Below, one piece after another: positions 58,243 through 64,000 of a DNA stretch of 64,000 nt (its first letter is position 1; each line of letters starts with the position of its first letter). Below the pieces are notes generated by a model. It saw only the letters and a program-made list of their open reading frames with translations. It searched no databases and was not told the origin of the DNA. Location: NCBI GenBank assembly GCA_936432065.2, contig OW386288.2, positions 15,240,706 to 15,304,705 on the forward strand. Direction: 5' to 3'. The translations under genes and the position numbers were made by a program. Origin of the DNA: Rutpela maculata (lineage: Eukaryota; Arthropoda; Insecta; Coleoptera; Cerambycidae).

Positions 58243-61200
58243 TATTTTTGTTATCAAACTGACTTGAATTTCATCAATATTTTGAAAGGGTTTGCATATA
58301 AACAAAGTTAAACTGATTTAATTGTTCCAAAATTAAAGGTTAGCAATGTCAAAGAGAAATCCACCAACTCTGTGTCATAGTTTTTGCTTTTCTGGAGTCG
58401 GCTGCCTTAATCGCGAATACAAGTTCTGAAAGAATATTTACCATAACGATCAGTATGGGTAGAGAAACTTTCAAAACTGCTGCAGATAAATTGTTGATAA
58501 CGTAACTTCAAATAAATTTCCTGGTTGCAAAAATGAACTGAAAAGAAAAATTGTACTTTTTTTTTGTAAGGGAGCAATGTGCCTGAGAGATTTTCCTAAT
58601 AAGCAAAAATTTTTTTTCTGTAAACCTGTAGCATTCATTTCTTTACAAGAAAATATTTTTTTCAATTTAGTATTATTACTTACTTACTCGTATACAGACC
58701 CCTGTGGTAGTTATGATGTCAAAACCAGAATCGACTTTAGACGATATGGCATTTTCACACAGAATAATACAATAGCGAAGTGAATGTGAAATGCATACTA
58801 TTTAAAGATATGTGACTCCTAGAAGGTTGTAAACAAGCCAAATTGGGTTGTTGCATTAAGTTAAAATTTGAGGAGAATCTATGTTAAACAATAACAATTA
58901 TTCATAAAAAATCATTAGAAACATATAGAAGTTGAAAAGAAAGTCTTATAATATTATTATAATATTAATTACAAAAATACATGCATTTAAAACGGAGATG
59001 ACATAATAACGGCAGTCTGTAGAGAAGTTAGTTATAAAACGACGAGAAACGGATACTAATTTAGAAACTCGCTGATAGCGACGGAGAAAAAAGACAATCA
59101 CGACAGTTTAATCTGACATTATATTTAACGTCAAATTCAACTGACGTTCATAGGTTACAATTCGGTATAGTTTAACAGCATCTAGTTATGGATAAATATA
59201 AGTACAGATAGTGTTTTCTGCCGTACTGTGTAAATAATACCACCAATTCACCAGAAAAACTGTTGTGTCCCAATAATAAACGCTGAACGTAATAATGAAT
59301 GATTCAAAGCCACCAGAGAAGTCTTATTGTGGAGACCATTTCAATGTCAAGTAAAGTAACAAATTACAATGTATTCTAAGCGTTTTATTTGTGGTAAGTT
59401 GTATCTTAACGTAGGAATTTGATTTTTAATATGTTGTAGGAAAAACGGCCGCATTACAAGACTTGTGTGGCGTTCTAGCTGTTACAAATTTAAATTACCC
59501 GCCGAACTGGTGGATAAAACAGGGTGTATTACTGTATTCGTAACGGCTCTAGATTAGAATGTTATTCATGCTTTGACTTCCTAAAAGGAGGGAAATGGCT
59601 TTAATCTGCTTTTATGTATTTTATCTAGTTTATGTTGGAATAAAGTGCAGTTGTTTTTGTTAGCTATTGATTATTTATGAAGCTCCCTAGACGCCCCATA
59701 ATACTAGGATGATCAATAAATTAAGAAAGGAAATTTAAAAACTCGCTGTTGAAAAACTATATGAAACAAACTGTGAAAGTCGTCTAAAGTCGGTGAACAC
59801 AATCAGTCGGAAATGGCTACGAATGCGTTGGATTGTAGTTATAAATGCCCTTTGAATTATGTGTGTTATAAATACATATCATTGTTTATTGCTTAGATAG
59901 ATACTAGCATAAAGTACTTACCTATTTATTATTTTTTGTTATAATACAGACCTTTCTTGATATCTTCGTAAGTCTCATTCTGACTCTTTTTAGAAGTGAG
60001 TATCAATGGATAATAAATAATTTCTTTAGTAGATAAACTTATTTTGTTGTTTTCGGCTAGATACGCATGTATATAGTTAATAGGAAATAAAACAATGATA
60101 AGGAAATATTTAATAAAATACAAAGTATAGTTAACAAATTCATCTAAATTAAACAATAAAATACATATTAGACATATTATGTAATATTAATAAGATAAGA
60201 TAAAGGAAGTTCTTGCAGAAATTACTGTCTATAGCAGCTGTAACGTAAGTACCTTGCAGCTTTTGCACATCCAATCATTGCAATGTCAAAACGATCGTCT
60301 CTTTTTAAAAATTCGCTGACCATAAATATATCTACCGCAAGTAGAATGTCAGAATTAGCTTTTACAGATATACTGCCTTAGTTGTTTTGTAAAAAAATAT
60401 TAACAATAACTGCAAACATCAATCACTGCTAGCTAAACGTCAAATTTACTTTTGACATATGAGGTTATTTTCTTTCTTGTCAGCAATGTCAACTTATTCG
60501 TCTTCATCTGTTCTGCTTATAAGTTCACATCTAACTGCCGTTATGATGTCACTACCGTTTTCGCGGCACATTCAAATTGTCGAAGTTTAACAATTTTTTA
60601 AAATATGTTGCGCTAAGAATTTTTCTTCCAAATTAAATATATAACTAAATTAAGTCCTCCACTACCATATTTCACCATTTTTGAAAATTCGTCAACAACC
60701 CAATTGTCATGTATTTATTGTAGGGTGTAACACTGGCACAAAGTCACTTGCTAACTACGTATCATTAGAATAATAAAAATAATAATCGTCTTTATTAATA
60801 AAACAACATACATAGATGTTTAGCGGGAAGTATATTACTTTTGTATTTATTCTAAATGGTCCAAAGTTAAACCCCAGCACCTTTCAGTAAGTATCCACTT
60901 GTATCGTGAAAAAGATCATTCAAAGACTTTCAAAATAACTGGCGCATATTTGAAATAGGTAAAGTTTCTCTTTGACGATAGATTTACTTCTATAATGTTA
61001 TATTGTCGTGATATTTTTAGATAACATTTCGTTGCATTACCTAATGATAAAATAACCTTTTCCTTGGAACAAACGATGAACCATAAGTGGTAAAGTGGTT
61101 GGCCTCTGTATGAAATTTTTACATTTTTAAGTCAATGGCAATATCCAAAATCACTTTACGTATATATTTCGAGAACTATAGGCGTGATTCTATTCGATCT

Positions 61201-61777
61201 ACGTATGATGGTCAATTGCTGAAAACGAAGCTAGTTGGATGATTTTCGTCATTCCAAAGTAATGTTATTTAGTCGTGGTATTTTTCTGGAGCGGTCGCAT
61301 TTGTAACACTGGGACAACTTTCCCCATCTCTAATTGTTACTCTGGGTAATGTGCAGTGAAGTCTGTACTACTTACCTGGAATGGACCCAACCATTGTCAA
61401 ATTCTTTGCAAAGCTGTGTCAGGCGCAACAGCCTAATGTGACAGTAACTTGTCTCTCTCCGACTCATAAATAGATTGGTTTATTTGCATAAGTTAAAAGT
61501 TAGGTAATTAACAGAACACGTTCTTTCTATATGACACAGTAAGATAGAGACTGATACCCATCTCGATTGCAGGTTGCCTAAATTTTAATTTGCCTCACTT
61601 CAATTCACGAGTAATGCATATAAGAAATGTTAAATTAGGCGGCTAAGGCGCATTTACCATCAGTCGCGTGACTGAATAATTATTCAACCTTTTTTATTTC
61701 AAGTTGTTTCCAATAAACGTTTCCAGGAAATTTTTTTGAGTTTCCAGAATGGAAACAAAACAAAACTTGATAAAAAT
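58243..61777 (+). other. RRM1 intron 3 continuation
   Basis: No RRM1 exon seen. A short plus-strand frame near 59295-59354 (SKPPEKSYCGDHFNVK) faintly resembles the CxDHF end of THAP zinc fingers. The rest is low-repeat AT-rich text without credible genes. Confidence 0.45.
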
Positions 61778-61964
61778 CAGAGATGGGTAAAGGAAACTTT
61801 CGATATGAAAGTTTCTCGAACGAGATTTTGATAAAAATGAAAGTTTTCATTAAAATTTTAAATATTCCGAAAGTTTCCAAAGGAAACTTTCCCAAAATTT
61901 TGGAAACTTTCAAATATTCCAATATTTTATTGAAAACTTTCATTTTTTCCTTTACCCCTCTCTG
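61778..61964. mobile_element. Small MITE with GGAAACTTTC words
   Basis: Ends CAGAGATGGGTAAAGGAAAC and (inverted) CAGAGAGGGGTAAAGGAAAA. The interior is built from many GAAACTTTC/GAAAGTTT words on both strands. CAGAGATG ends are hAT-like, but the flanking octamers (ATAAAAAT, ATTATAGT) match at only 5 of 8 bases, so the TSD is uncertain. Confidence 0.55.
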
Positions 61965-62384
61965 ATTATAGTGAGTGCGTGAATGTTTTAACTTAATAAT
62001 TGTTAAATATATACCCAAATAAATAAATTCTCCACATAGGAGAAATTTATATTACGACGATAATGTTTGTAATAAATGATCTATTTACCAATTTTATGAT
62101 AAACTTTTTATTTCTTACCACAAAAGTATGCTTGAGGAAATACATATAGTAGAATGCAGTAGCAAGGAGAGTAGCCTGTATCGGTCGCTTTTATAGGCTT
62201 TGGCTTATTTATTTGTTTATATGGATCACAAGATTCTCTATTAAAAACATTATACTTATCTGTGTGTGAAGACCGTCTTTGGTATAACTACCTGAAAGCT
62301 GAAGTTTGCTCATATATAATTAATTATATTATTTATATATGATTGATTCCAATAATTTCAAAATTCCATTTAAAATACTATAAA

Positions 62385-62520
62385 AAAAACCGCTGCCCAA
62401 GGAATCACTACTTCCACATCCAGATTCTCTATCCAAGTCACTCACAACGAAAAAAACTTTGTATGTGAAAATCATTGTTTATGGAACTTAAATAATATAA
62501 TATTTGAAATCCTCTACCCC
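62385..62520 (+). mobile_element. HINE-like repeat, copy 4 (5' piece)
   Basis: AAAACCGCTGCCCAAGGAAT through CCTCTACCCCAAAAA duplicates the first 140 bp of the complete copy that follows at 62757. The 62521-62756 gap is unrelated sequence. Confidence 0.7.
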
Positions 62521-62756
62521 AAAAATATTCGACCCTTGCAATTTTTTGCTAAAGTTAATAATTTAGGAGTAAAAAGTTCTAAAATGTCTAATGTCAAATT
62601 ACCTAACTTTGACAAGCTCTATCTCAAAAACTGTCCATAGGATTGGCTCGATGTGATAAGAACTTTTGATCAGCATGACTTGAACTACAAAATACCAAAA
62701 TTTCAGCCGATTCCACCGAATCAACATTTTCATAGGTTTTGTTCCGGGGTCCTTTA

Positions 62757-63430
62757 AAAAAAACCGCTACCCAAGGAATCACTACTTCCACATCCAGATT
62801 CTCTACCCAAGTCACTCACAACGAAAAAACTTTGTATGTGAAAATAATTGTTTATGGAACTTTAATAATATAATATTTGAAATCCTCCTCAAAAACCCAT
62901 AAAACGATACCCCACATCGGTAGTGGGGTGGGGGGTGGTAGTGGGGAGTGGATGAAGTAAAAAAATATTTTGAGGTTTCTGGTTCCTGTACATAGGTACA
63001 CTAAATCACAATTTTTTTCATCCCCTTTAATAAGGGGGTCGGGGGTGGTAATGGGGGTGGCTAATGCCAAAAATTTTTTTGAGACATTTGCTTCTCTTGT
63101 ATATACTAAATACCAATTTTATGGACTCTTACCTGCTTGATTGACCTCACTTTACTCCCAACCCTTCGACGGAACAAGATGAAAATATAATCTAGTTCTA
63201 GATCTCGTTAAAGTACATATGTGTACCAAATTTCAAGTCAATATCTTAAACGGTTCCAGAGTAAACGTGCGCACAAAAAAAGTTACAGACAGACAGACAG
63301 ACAGAAATTTTTTTTTCGCTCAAACTTAAAATCTCGACGTTTCATGACATTTTAAGCCTATTTGGACAATAAAAATTTTTAAAAATTTTTTTGTCGTTAC
63401 TATACTTCCACTGGACGTGGAAATAATATC
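62757..63430 (+). mobile_element. HINE-like repeat, copy 5 (complete)
   Basis: Starts in AAAAAACCGCTACCCAAGGA, includes CATCGGTAGTGGGGTGGGGG, the CCAGAGTAAACGTGCGCAC block, CAGACAGACAGACAGAC, and ends with the small palindrome ACTTCCACTGGACGTGGAA. The open frames here are repeat-borne. Confidence 0.75.
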
Positions 63431-63435
63431 TTATG

Positions 63436-64000
63436 GCGAGTTGTACCATAACCTATTATTAATCTAACTCTGTATTAAAATTTAACACTGGTATTAAAAT
63501 TTTGCGAGTTGTACCATCTGAATTAACCCTGGTGTTAACAAACCAAGAAATAACAAAATATAAGTGCAAGTTGTTAGCGATGCGAAGATGGTGACAGACG
63601 AGTTACATAAAATAAAATAAAATAAAAAACTTGATTTCTGATATAGTAAGATTCATATTTTCAGTTATTGTACGTTACTCATTCTATTACCGATTAGTAC
63701 GTGGGGCTATTGAGCAATTCTGTCAATTACATATTGCACTTTTAGTTTAGATAAACGGAAGCAATCTTTGAACTTTTTTTTATTCCTACAAAGAAAGCTA
63801 CCTGGTCGGTATAGGTAGCAGCGCTCTGGAAAATAATGCTACTAACTGTAGAAACTCTTCATCTCTCTTCTAATAGTGAGGAAATACATATAGTAGAATG
63901 CATCTAGTTTAAGTTTTTTAAAATTCATGGTTAGCATATTGGTACAACGCGTCATTGTTTGTAACCATCTTTTAACACTAACCGTGTGCTGGTACAACTC
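63436..64000. mobile_element. TIR element GAGTTGTACCA, cut by window end
   Basis: GAGTTGTACCATAACC at 63436 and the inverse of GAGTTGTACCAGCACACGGT at the last bases of the window. An internal GAGTTGTACCATCTG copy is at about 63511. The 25-bp word GAGGAAATACATATAGTAGA.. inside (63880) also occurs at 62134. Confidence 0.5.

Overview
This is AT-rich, intron-bearing animal DNA, almost certainly from an insect with a large, transposon-rich genome (a beetle is my guess, low confidence). Evidence: one recognisable host gene, the 5' end of the ribonucleotide reductase large subunit (RRM1/RnrL), with short introns and an insect-like start context; cut-and-paste elements of types common in insects; LINE reverse-transcriptase remnants; and Helitron-like repeats with internal GACA/GTCT microsatellites. 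There is no bacterial-style gene organisation, and most open frames above 60 codons are chance or repeat-borne.

Layout. 1-12.4 kb: a head-to-head TA-flanked MITE (42-951), a HINE-like repeat (1415-2055), a palindromic element (2803-7284) split by a DUF7869-encoding element (3163-5529) and an hAT-like foldback (5931-6865), another palindrome with a coding remnant (7778-10660), and a TIR element (11466-12376). 12.4-20 kb: a 7.5-kb TA-flanked element containing further elements. 20-30 kb: sparse sequence with hairpins, a long TA microsatellite and tandem repeats. 30-40 kb: a palindrome cut by a HINE-like copy, nested hAT/CCC elements with a tRNA-like module, two dead LINEs each cut by DNA elements, and a 5S-rRNA-derived repeat. 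40-43.4 kb: a TIR element carrying a broken gene with a nuclease-like motif and Cys-rich tail, then a GGACGTCC-rich element with a second tRNA-like module. 44.9-54 kb: a dead mariner-type transposase, a tandemly duplicated CCC...AGCACA element hit by two hAT-like insertions whose empty sites survive in the same window, and an hAT nested in an hAT. 54.7-64 kb: the RRM1 promoter region with two E2F-like sites, exons 1-3, then an intron running to the window end that holds a nearly intact mariner-type element in antisense, small MITEs and HINE-like copies.

The main theme is nested insertion. Host palindromes or paralogues often preserve the empty site, so boundaries and target-site duplications (TSDs) can be read directly: at least seven elements have 8-bp hAT-type TSDs and about eight are flanked by TA. 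The two most interesting objects are TIR elements whose only recognisable product is not a classical transposase: the DUF7869 element with a 4-bp AATT duplication, and the Cys-rich-tail element at 40.0-42.3 kb. Also unusual is a group of elements sharing CCC-N4-AGCACA-like termini but differing in internal palindromic motif; two carry tRNA-like Pol III boxes. All family names come from motif recognition by eye; no search was run.
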